This document shows, one piece after another, positions 1-4,973 of a DNA stretch of 5,009 nt. Numbering within the stretch: the stretch's first letter is position 1; the number at the start of each line of letters is the position of its first letter. The DNA lies in assembly GCA_003660865.1 (NCBI GenBank), contig QMVA01000130.1, positions 1 to 5,009 of the forward strand. The letters are read 5' to 3'. This stretch comes from Candidatus Nanohalarchaeota archaeon. Lineage in GTDB: Archaea > EX4484-52 > B79-G9. Made by a program: the position numbers and the translations under genes. The notes under the pieces were generated by a model. It was not told the DNA's origin. It saw only the letters and a program-made list of their open reading frames with translations, and did not search any database.

Positions 1-2
1 TA

Positions 3-131
3 GAGGAACTGAAATCAATATATAATGTTCACTATGTAAATGATGAAACTGGTATGATAAAGGATATTTCAGTACAATTAAATGAAAAACAGGAGGAACT
101 TGTTGAGAAGTTGGAAATAAATGTAAGATGA
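3..131 (+). CDS. C-terminal end of an unrecognised protein, possibly an antitoxin (partial)
   Basis: The frame is open from the window edge to the TGA at 129-131, giving the last 42 residues of a protein whose start lies outside the window. The tail is charged and probably helical at its end (motif NEKQEELVEKLEI). I recognise no family. The stop overlaps the ATG of the next reading frame as ATGA (128-131), an arrangement typical of translationally coupled pairs. Because the next gene is a PIN-domain relic, the upstream partner of a VapBC-type toxin-antitoxin pair is a reasonable guess, but it rests on position only; no AbrB or ribbon-helix-helix signature can be read in the visible part. Confidence 0.5.
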   Translation, partial: EELKSIYNVHYVNDETGMIKDISVQLNEKQEELVEKLEINVR

Positions 132-583
132 TGCGAACTGTTGGCTGCGTCTTCATATCAGTTAATGTTTTGTCATCTATAAATGATAAAAATTTTTGAC
201 GAAAAATGACTCATTTTTAGGGCTGAAGTGTTAAGAAAGAGAATAAAGTAAAAGAAAAGTATCGTAAAGAAATAACTGATGAAGATGTAGACGAACTTGT
301 AGGTGATTTTTCAAGATTGTATCATTATTTTTTCTTTCCAAATCGCGCTATCTCACAAGAAAAAATAGAATTTTGTTTCAAAGACATAGCTGATTTAATA
401 TGGAAAAATGGCGTTGACACTCATGATGCTATTCTTGTTGCTACTGCAAGAAAAATAGGTTGTTCTTTCTTTGTGACTTTTGATATGCCATTGAATAACA
501 ATCTCAAATCATTTTCGATGATTGAATCTATCCCTCCTAATATCGCAATATCAAAATTAAATAAGTTGAAGTCCAAAAAATAA
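128..583 (+). pseudogene. Degenerate PIN-domain (VapC-like) ribonuclease gene
   Basis: PIN domains are Mg-dependent ribonucleases, often the toxin of VapBC pairs. The C-terminal half is clear: the motif DTHDAILVATA, then KIGCSFFVTFD, matches the last strand-helix-strand part of PIN domains, with the acidic residues in DTHD and in VTFD. One frame runs from an ATG at 128 (overlapping the upstream stop as ATGA) to the TAA at 581-583, 151 codons, about a normal PIN length. It is broken by three in-frame stops: TGA 197, TAG 218 and TGA 224. The segment before them (VFISVNVLSSINDKNF) has no clear N-terminal PIN aspartate. After the stops the frame stays open from 227, but the only usual start codon is a TTG at 317, giving 88 residues, too short for a whole domain. 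A decayed toxin gene is the best reading; a translated C-terminal fragment from TTG 317 or a sequencing error is possible. Confidence 0.6.
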
Positions 584-681
584 TCATTGTGCAATTCTTT
601 CAATTTGGATCGCAGCCGACCAGAATCGTAAAATTTAGGAATCCCTGCACCTGTTGTCCAAAATATTAATTATTATACTAC

Positions 682-688
682 AAAAAAA
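682..688 (-). terminator. T-tract terminator behind the 108-codon gene
   Basis: On the minus strand a run of seven T (GTGTTTTTTTGTAG) lies about 40 bases after the TAA stop at 729-727. Archaeal RNA polymerase can stop at such T-rich tracts without a hairpin. The surrounding 584-726 is AT-rich, and I see nothing else in it. Confidence 0.45.
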
Positions 689-726
689 CACAATCAAACA
701 ATAATTAGCTTAAAACCAGATAGGCC

Positions 727-1053
727 TTACTCAACCTTAATCCTATTCTTCTTAATAAACTCATCCGCAACCTTAACAGCCCGGTCCCCGATAACAAGAA
801 TATCACTATCCATCTCCCCTCTGCACTCATTCCACATTTCAACAGAATGCACATATCCTGCCTTCACAATCCCCCGTATGACCTTATTCCGAACACCATA
901 ACCGAGCGCATTGCGCATAGACGAAACCAGGCTAAGAAGCTCTGCACTATCAACCTTATCATAGATCTCCTCCCACGCACCCAGCTCAAAATTACCTTCC
1001 TTAATCAGCCTGACCGCGCGTTTACCCAATCTGAATGATACTTCATTTCCCAT
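727..1053 (-). CDS. Hypothetical small helical protein, 108 aa
   Basis: I do not recognise this protein. It starts at ATG 1053 and ends with TAA 729-727. It has no signal peptide and no membrane segment, and it reads as mostly alpha-helical: basic and amphipathic at residues 8-20, a middle stretch (residues 35-68) containing GYGVRNKVIRGIVKAGYV, and a lysine-rich C-terminus (KKNRIKVE). Base use matches the polyamine operon upstream (plus strand rich in A and C, hence a G/T-rich coding strand), which supports real coding. It lies about 280 bases downstream of the agmatinase stop on the same strand, separated by a T-rich repeat array, and has its own TATA-like box, so it is probably a separate unit. 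No Shine-Dalgarno site precedes the ATG, as expected for a leaderless archaeal transcript. Confidence 0.7.
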   Translation of the reverse strand: MGNEVSFRLGKRAVRLIKEGNFELGAWEEIYDKVDSAELLSLVSSMRNALGYGVRNKVIRGIVKAGYVHSVEMWNECRGEMDSDILVIGDRAVKVADEFIKKNRIKVE

Positions 1054-1075
1054 GTCAGTAGTTACATGCAGAAAG

Positions 1076-1090
1076 CTTCTTAAATCTTTC
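1076..1090 (-). promoter_or_regulatory. Archaeal TATA-like promoter of the 108-codon gene
   Basis: On the minus strand GATTTAAGAAG (about 1086-1076) has a TTTAAG box centred about 28 bases before the ATG at 1053. This is the spacing of a leaderless archaeal promoter, and it agrees with the absence of a Shine-Dalgarno site. Weak consensus, so moderate confidence. Confidence 0.4.
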
Positions 1091-1142
1091 GGTCTATTCC
1101 TAACTCACACGGGACAAAAAATCATGAAACTGCCCCAATTTC

Positions 1143-1165
1143 CCAAAAATGTCAATATTTTTTGG
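1143..1165. repeat. Hairpin in repeat copy 1
   Basis: CCAAAAAT at 1143-1150 and ATTTTTTGG at 1157-1165 are complementary apart from one extra T, around a 6-base loop. The sequence gives a short AT-rich stem on either strand. Confidence 0.5.
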
Positions 1166-1205
1166 CTTATACAAGACAAAAAAACCCTGAAACTGCACTC
1201 GTTTC

Positions 1206-1228
1206 CCAAAAATGTCCTGATTTTTTGG
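1206..1228. repeat. Hairpin in repeat copy 2
   Basis: CCAAAAAT at 1206-1213 and ATTTTTTGG at 1220-1228 form the same stem as in copy 1. The loop differs (GTCCTG instead of GTCAAT), so the stem is kept while the loop has drifted. Confidence 0.5.
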
Positions 1229-1300
1229 CTCACGGCAGACAAAAAAGCTCGAAAACACCCCAAATTAACCCAAATTTTCATGTTTTTTTGATTTAGAGTG

Positions 1301-1308
1301 ACAAAAAA
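1301..1308 (-). terminator. First T-tract terminator behind the operon
   Basis: On the minus strand AGTGTTTTTTGTC lies about 25 bases after the agmatinase TAA (1335-1333). It is the first of four TTTTTTGTC tracts contributed by the repeat array, so readthrough would meet further T runs near 1243, 1181 and 1118. Confidence 0.45.
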
Positions 1309-1332
1309 CACTAAAACTCAGAAAGCACACAA

Positions 1333-2205
1333 TTAATACTTATGTCTCCCCCCGTAAAACTCCCTGTAAGCAAGCAGCTTATACACAATTTTTGCCGCAG
1401 TATACTCACAAAACCGCAAATTCTCAACAGGCGCAAGCTCAACCACATCAAACCCCACAATCCTCCTCCTCTTCGCAACCTCCAAAAGCAGCGCAATCAC
1501 ATCATAATACGAAACCCCGCCCGGCTCAGGCGTCCCCGTAGCAGGCATAAACGAAGGATCAAGCGCATCAACATCAAACGAAACATACACATCATCCCGG
1601 AGCGAATCAACCACCTTAGAAATCCAATCTCTACCATCAACCATATCCCTGGCATAAAACACGCAAATCTTCTCATCATCAATAAACTCCCTCTCCTCCT
1701 CACACAAACTCCGCACACCCGCAAGGACAACATGCCCGCAAAATTCAAAAGCCCTCCTCATGACACACGCATGATTATACTTAGACCCATCAAACTTATC
1801 CCGCAGATCAGCATGCGCATCAATACAAAGCACAGAAAACTCACCCTTCATACCCTTGATACCCCCCAGGCAAACCGTATGCTCACCACCAAGAACCACA
1901 GGAAACTTCCCGTCACAAACAGCCTTCTCCACAACCCCCCGAACCTCTTCAATAACCTTCAAAACCCCCTTACTGGAAACCTTCACAGCATCAACAGTAT
2001 GAATCCCCTTCTCAGAAGGATTGACCCCGCATTCCTCATCATAAAGCTCCATATTCCCCGAAGCCTCGATAATCGCAGCCGCCCCATTCCCCGACCCCTT
2101 CCCATAAGTGACCGTACCCTCAAAACCCACAGGAACAACAACCACCTTAGACTCATCATACCCCGAAAAACACCAATCAAGCCAGCAAAAATTATGAGAA
2201 CCCAT
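1333..2205 (-). CDS. speB: Agmatinase-family ureohydrolase
   Basis: Ureohydrolases of this family use a pair of Mn ions to split urea from a guanidino substrate; agmatinase turns agmatine into putrescine. All metal-site motifs are present (numbered from the GTG at 2214): GGEH (H112), DAHAD (D132, H134, D136) and SFDVD (D214, D216), followed by the family signature ALDPSFMPATGTPEPGG; H148 lies in the substrate region. The protein is 290 residues from ATG 2205, near the usual 290-310. I chose that ATG because AGGTG lies 6 bases before it. A GTG at 2214, directly after the decarboxylase stop, would add three residues (MFL). It is the third gene of the operon, behind deoxyhypusine synthase and a PLP decarboxylase. 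It could act on free agmatine or, as proposed in haloarchaea, on a guanidinobutyl-lysine intermediate on aIF5A. The family is certain; the substrate is inferred. Confidence 0.93.
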   Translation of the reverse strand: MGSHNFCWLDWCFSGYDESKVVVVPVGFEGTVTYGKGSGNGAAAIIEASGNMELYDEECGVNPSEKGIHTVDAVKVSSKGVLKVIEEVRGVVEKAVCDGKFPVVLGGEHTVCLGGIKGMKGEFSVLCIDAHADLRDKFDGSKYNHACVMRRAFEFCGHVVLAGVRSLCEEEREFIDDEKICVFYARDMVDGRDWISKVVDSLRDDVYVSFDVDALDPSFMPATGTPEPGGVSYYDVIALLLEVAKRRRIVGFDVVELAPVENLRFCEYTAAKIVYKLLAYREFYGGRHKY

Positions 2206-2212
2206 CAAAAAC

Positions 2213-2218
2213 ACCTAA
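2213..2218 (-). promoter_or_regulatory. Ribosome binding site of the agmatinase, overlapping the upstream stop
   Basis: The minus strand reads TAGGTGTTTTTGATG. The stop codon TAG of the decarboxylase is part of the AGGTG Shine-Dalgarno site, with 6 bases to the ATG at 2205. This favours ATG 2205 over GTG 2214 and suggests coupled translation. Confidence 0.6.
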
Positions 2219-3246
2219 TCAACAACCTTAACATCCAGCTTAGAAAGACTGCAAAAATCACTACTATAATTATAAGCCCCTGCATTGACAAACACAATCT
2301 CATCCCCATCCTTTGGATTGTCAAGAAACACCCTGTACCTGAAAATATCCATAGAGCACGGCGTACGTCCTTTCACAGTATACGCATGTCCCCCATCAAG
2401 CTCACCCTCAATCAGCAGCTTGACATTCGCAGCAATAGTATCCACCGAAGAATTATACACAGAGCAATTCACAATAACATTATTATCATACACTTTCTTG
2501 ATTCGCGCAAGCAACCTGACCGCAGGCCCCGCCACAAACCGCCCCGGCTCCATCATAAGCTTCACACCATACCCTGAAAGCCACTTGCGGACCACCTTGA
2601 TCTTCTCAAAAATTCCCTCGATATTCAGATCAGTATAATTCCTATACCTCACAGGCAAACCTCCCCCGATATCCAGAATATCAATCATCTCAAACGTCTT
2701 AGCATCCAGCGCATCCGAAAGCTCATCCACAATCGACCACTCACACACATTCTGCGTCTTCCTGTGAAAATGAACCCCAAGAACCCCGATATTCTTATTC
2801 CCCCGAAGCTCAGCGATCCGATTATTGACTTCACGTGAATACATCCCAAACACAAAATACTTACCTGTATGAACAGTATTCTCCTTAAGCCTCATGCGCA
2901 GCATAAGATTAACCTTAACCTTTTTCTCACCGATATAATCAACCAAAACCTTCAGATCCTCCACATTATCAACAACAAACGACAGCACCCCATCACACAA
3001 CAGCCCCTCAATCTCCCGAACATCCCACGCCTGCGCAAAAAACCACACCCGGCTCTTATCCTTGACCATCTCAAGAGCCTCAACCGAATGGACGCAAAAA
3101 CTGCAATCCGTAGACTCCTCAAGAACCTTGCCCACATCAGGATTAGTCTTGAAACTATAAGACACATAATCACAAAGCCCCTTTACAATATTGTACTGCT
3201 CAACTGCCTTCGACTTACTAAGAACAAACACACCATTATCTAGCAT
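2215..3246 (-). CDS. Fold-III PLP-dependent amino-acid decarboxylase (ornithine/arginine/carboxynorspermidine decarboxylase type)
   Basis: Members have an alanine-racemase-like barrel and decarboxylate basic amino acids or carboxy-polyamines. Visible motifs: SFKTNP with the PLP lysine K33; E56 at the position of ODC E94; HFHRKTQ with H161, matching ODC H197; LDIGGGLP (191-198), which holds the PLP phosphate; EPGR (233-236); GRTPCSMD (293-300), matching the GPTCDxxD motif; and NAGAYNY with Y325. At 343 residues with K33 so near the start, it is shorter than ODC (K69) and closer in size to carboxynorspermidine decarboxylase. In the catalytic Cys motif the cysteine is shifted by one: P296 stands where ODC has C360, and C297 where it has D361. 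Its ATG overlaps the synthase stop (ATGCTAG), with GGGTGG 6 bases upstream. Next to an agmatinase, arginine is the likeliest substrate; ornithine or a carboxy-polyamine cannot be excluded. Archaea more often use a pyruvoyl arginine decarboxylase. Confidence 0.85.
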   Translation of the reverse strand: MLDNGVFVLSKSKAVEQYNIVKGLCDYVSYSFKTNPDVGKVLEESTDCSFCVHSVEALEMVKDKSRVWFFAQAWDVREIEGLLCDGVLSFVVDNVEDLKVLVDYIGEKKVKVNLMLRMRLKENTVHTGKYFVFGMYSREVNNRIAELRGNKNIGVLGVHFHRKTQNVCEWSIVDELSDALDAKTFEMIDILDIGGGLPVRYRNYTDLNIEGIFEKIKVVRKWLSGYGVKLMMEPGRFVAGPAVRLLARIKKVYDNNVIVNCSVYNSSVDTIAANVKLLIEGELDGGHAYTVKGRTPCSMDIFRYRVFLDNPKDGDEIVFVNAGAYNYSSDFCSLSKLDVKVVD

Positions 3247-4208
3247 TTTTTGCCACCCTTAACCGCCACAAACCCATCCGCATCAAGAATCTCAAGCGCA
3301 TGCACCATCGCAATCGGAAACGTAATAGACACATCCCCGACAACCGTAGCTGCATCAGAATCATCCTTGATCTTCCCCCAGCTCTTCGCCTCCTGCGTAG
3401 TAGCCCCGCTCATACTCCCCGACGTATGTTGCGCAGTCGTCATATACACAGCATACTCTGCCCCCCCGTTAAGAAGGCACGCAAGTATCGCATGATGCTT
3501 GGAAATACTCCCCCCCAGACAAATCAGCCCCTTCACATCATCATGACTCGTACAAAACAAAATATTCGAAAAATCCTTTACAACATCAACAACAAAATCC
3601 CGGTTATCCTGCTGGAACATAAACAGGTGGAACCCCAAAGCCCCGTCAGTGACCGCCGGGCAGAACACAGGCACCTTCTTCCTGGCCGCCTGGAAAAGAA
3701 TAGAATTCTCATCATCAAGCTCAAGCCCGATTTCCGAAAACATCTCAGAAACAGTCCACCTCTTTTTCTTTTTGTAGAGTTTCTTAAGCATAGGTCCCAC
3801 AATATCCTCGAACCGCTCATAAGACTCATTCCTCACAAACAGGTTCCCCACCCTGTTAATCCCCTCCTCATGCAGCGCAACATCATCAGCCCCGAACTTC
3901 CCGATAATGAACTTCTCACCCTTCGCCTTCATGATATCCTCCTCAATACCGCCAACAGTAGTAACAATAACATCAACCATCCCAATCTCAATGAGTTGCG
4001 CAAAAAACCCACGAAGTCCGGAAGTCACCATATTAGAAGTAAACGTAAAAAAAATCTTAGCCCCTGCCTTCTTCATCTTAACAATAGTCTGGACCGCCCT
4101 CTCAAGCTCAACACTCTGGAATCCCACTTTGCTGAGCCCATCGGCAAGTTCAGAGGCGCTCATACCCATTTTCCACCTAAAATCGCGCACATATCCCACA
4201 TAAATCAC
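3240..4208 (-). CDS. dhs: Deoxyhypusine synthase, archaeal type
   Basis: Deoxyhypusine synthase uses NAD to move a butylamine group, normally from spermidine, onto a lysine of translation factor aIF5A. Numbered from GTG 4208 (322 aa, usual length), the family blocks appear in order: FTFTSNMVTSG (54-64), TTVGGIEEDIMK (83-94), EGINRVGNLFV (115-125), PAVTDGALG (184-192), GGSISKHHA (232-240) with H238, and EAKSWGKIKDD (273-283) with catalytic K279, E273 and W277. Human D243 and D316, which bind spermidine, align with F193 and M266. This may be normal for one archaeal subgroup, or may mark a different donor such as agmatine. The start is uncertain. GTG 4208 is kept because YVRDFRWKMGMS resembles the family N-terminus. 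ATG 4169 or ATG 4163 follow an AGGTGG site and would remove 13 or 15 residues. First gene of the operon. Confidence 0.9.
   Translation of the reverse strand: MIYVGYVRDFRWKMGMSASELADGLSKVGFQSVELERAVQTIVKMKKAGAKIFFTFTSNMVTSGLRGFFAQLIEIGMVDVIVTTVGGIEEDIMKAKGEKFIIGKFGADDVALHEEGINRVGNLFVRNESYERFEDIVGPMLKKLYKKKKRWTVSEMFSEIGLELDDENSILFQAARKKVPVFCPAVTDGALGFHLFMFQQDNRDFVVDVVKDFSNILFCTSHDDVKGLICLGGSISKHHAILACLLNGGAEYAVYMTTAQHTSGSMSGATTQEAKSWGKIKDDSDAATVVGDVSITFPIAMVHALEILDADGFVAVKGGKKC
3253..3258 (-). promoter_or_regulatory. Ribosome binding site of the PLP decarboxylase
   Basis: GGGTGG on the minus strand, inside the last codons of the deoxyhypusine synthase (VKGGKKC), lies 6 bases before the ATG at 3246. 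It fixes this start and the 7-base gene overlap. Confidence 0.6.
4173..4178 (-). promoter_or_regulatory. Internal AGGTGG site near alternative synthase starts
   Basis: The minus strand reads TAGGTGGAAAATGGGTATG. AGGTGG lies 3 bases before ATG 4169 and 9 bases before ATG 4163, both in frame with the synthase. The preceding TAG ends a 13-codon upstream frame. The site makes a shorter synthase possible, but family similarity ahead of it argues for the longer form. Confidence 0.35.
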
Positions 4209-4218
4209 ATACTGCCAT
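4177..4218 (-). CDS. Possible 13-codon leader peptide of the polyamine/hypusine operon
   Basis: An ATG at 4218, 7 bases after an AGGTG site (4230-4226), opens a short frame MAVCDLCGICARF ending in TAG 4179-4177. The peptide has three cysteines spaced CxxCxxC. It overlaps the first codons of the synthase in another frame, and its stop overlaps the AGGTGG site near alternative synthase starts, the same layout as the decarboxylase-agmatinase junction. It could be a leader that couples or attenuates synthase translation. Against it: it is short, the overlap may be chance, and the upstream AGGTG may lie ahead of the transcription start. Confidence 0.22.
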   Translation of the reverse strand: MAVCDLCGICARF

Positions 4219-4242
4219 ATCTACACACCTAAATAACAGAAT

Positions 4243-4258
4243 TATTTATTAAATCTTT
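4243..4258 (-). promoter_or_regulatory. Archaeal promoter of the operon (TATA-like box)
   Basis: The minus strand reads AAAGATTTAATAAATAAT. TTTAATAA (4253-4246) is a good archaeal TATA-like box, preceded by an A-rich BRE-like AAAG. A start 26 bases downstream would fall at about 4223, giving a leader of about 15 bases before GTG 4208 or about 5 bases before ATG 4218. It stands back to back with the promoter of the plus-strand gene at 4358. Confidence 0.5.
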
Positions 4259-4327
4259 GTAGTCAGTTGAATCTATCTTACATCTGAAAAATATCCAGGG
4301 ATACCCACACGATTTTGCAAAAAAACT

Positions 4328-4336
4328 CATTTAAAG
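4328..4336 (+). promoter_or_regulatory. Archaeal TATA-like promoter of the PH-like gene
   Basis: CATTTAAAG has a TTTAAA box (4330-4335) centred about 25 bases before the ATG at 4358, and no Shine-Dalgarno site precedes that ATG. This is the geometry of a leaderless archaeal transcript. Confidence 0.5.
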
Positions 4337-4357
4337 TTTTGTACTCATGAAATAATT

Positions 4358-4903
4358 ATGGCCTCCACAAAACAACAGTTTAAAATTGAACCCTACGAAG
4401 AAGTTTTAAGAGGATTCGAGAGTAACGGTGTCTTCAGAAATAACCCTGCAATGTTTACTGACAGGAATATATATTATTTGGATGGAATATTGCAGAGAAA
4501 ACAACACAAGATACCTTACAAAGACATCAATGCAGCCGTTTTATTTAAAAAATGTTACGGGTATTACGATCGGTATAGCGATGATAAAATGGAAAAAATA
4601 ACACTTAGATTATCTGATAAATCTGGAGAACAATTCGATTTTTCATGGGAGGCATCTTCATCGGGGTACAATAATTGTTTTGATACTGACGACATAAAAT
4701 ATATTAATAATATTAAATCTACTGTCATTGACGCAGTTGTAAGAACAAAAAGAGATTCAATAGCCGAAGAGTTGCCGATTGATAAAAGTGAACCATGTAT
4801 TGAAGATATAATCCCAAGTCTTAAAGAGGTTGTAGAAGAAGTCGTAGAACAAAAAGGATACATTGATGATGGTGAATTTTGCAGATCGTTTTTAATTTTG
4901 TAG
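4358..4903 (+). CDS. Putative bacterial-PH-like domain protein with SHOCT-like tail, 181 aa
   Basis: No certain family assignment. Residues 11-130 look like the strand-rich bacterial PH-like domain: EEVLRGF, then MFTDRNIYYLDGILQRKQ (32-49), IPYKDINAAVL (52-62) and ITLRLSDKSGEQFDF (81-95). That is the usual order of a tNkrly..g...rk...Ip..dI pattern followed by further strands. Residues 153-175 (LKEVVEEVV, KGYIDDGEF) resemble a SHOCT motif, a short C-terminal helix pair with G-[IYV]-[IT]-x-x-E-F; the two domains are often found together. There is no signal peptide or membrane helix, so it is probably cytoplasmic. The last residues, CRSFLIL, do not look like a normal SHOCT end. The gene is AT-rich and lacks the strand bias of the operon opposite, so it may have another origin. 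A role cannot be stated; such proteins are often of unknown function. Confidence 0.7.
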   Translation: MASTKQQFKIEPYEEVLRGFESNGVFRNNPAMFTDRNIYYLDGILQRKQHKIPYKDINAAVLFKKCYGYYDRYSDDKMEKITLRLSDKSGEQFDFSWEASSSGYNNCFDTDDIKYINNIKSTVIDAVVRTKRDSIAEELPIDKSEPCIEDIIPSLKEVVEEVVEQKGYIDDGEFCRSFLIL

Positions 4904-4915
4904 GTAATCCTACAA
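4898..4915 (+). terminator. Hairpin at the end of the PH-like gene, probable terminator
   Basis: TTGTAGG (4898-4904) and CCTACAA (4909-4915) are perfect complements around the loop TAAT. The stem contains the stop codon TAG (4901-4903), and TTTAATTTT follows about 8 bases later. It may end transcription or protect the 3' end; the following T tract is short. Confidence 0.4.
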
Positions 4916-4973
4916 GAATGTGATTTAATTTTGACATCAATGCATTCTCATTATCTCAAAAAGAATACAATTT

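Larger units (their letters stand above)
1113..1325. repeat. Degenerate tandem repeat, about 3.4 copies of 62-63 bases
   Basis: The word GACAAAAAA recurs at 1113, 1175, 1238 and 1300, so the period is 62-63 bases. Copies 1 and 2 share further blocks: TGAAACTGC, TTTCCCAAAAATGTC and ATTTTTTGGCT. Copy 3 is more worn, and copy 4 stops after about 26 bases. Length differences fall in the A runs. Copies 1 and 2 each hold an inverted repeat, CCAAAAAT / ATTTTTTGG. On the minus strand each unit opens with TTTTTTGTC, placing a series of T tracts directly behind the agmatinase stop. Open frames exist here on both strands (period 21 residues on the minus strand), but they are best explained by the repeat itself. 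I see no protein-coding gene in 1054-1332. Confidence 0.8.

Noticed and set aside
128..583. Stop-codon recoding (readthrough of TGA/TAG) in the PIN frame
   Set aside because: Two TGA and one TAG within 30 bases would need two kinds of recoding, and no recoding signal is visible. Decay is simpler.
421..603. Minus-strand frame of 60 codons opposite the PIN relic
   Set aside because: The plus strand carries clear PIN motifs here; the minus frame has none and no start signals.
584..726. tRNA or small RNA gene
   Set aside because: No cloverleaf, no paired box C/D motifs and no GC-rich island could be found; only a T-tract terminator is supported.
1052..1311. Two overlapping frames, one per strand, in the repeat array
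   Set aside because: Both products are internally repetitive (about 21 residues per unit) because the DNA is repeated. No ribosome site, promoter or family likeness supports either.
1113..1325. CRISPR array
   Set aside because: The whole 62-63 base unit is repeated with drift; there are no identical short repeats with unique spacers and no cas genes.
1342..2577. Open frame of 411 codons on the plus strand
   Set aside because: It lies opposite the agmatinase and part of the decarboxylase, is packed with N, R, H, I and P, and shows no motif. It results from the A/C-rich antisense strand, where stops are rare.
3300..4232. Open frame of 310 codons on the plus strand
   Set aside because: It is antisense to deoxyhypusine synthase, which has all its family motifs; the plus-strand product has none.
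4564..4863. Minus-strand frame of 99 codons opposite the PH-like gene
   Set aside because: The serine- and threonine-rich product has no recognisable pattern, while the plus-strand gene has a promoter with correct spacing and a domain-like pattern.
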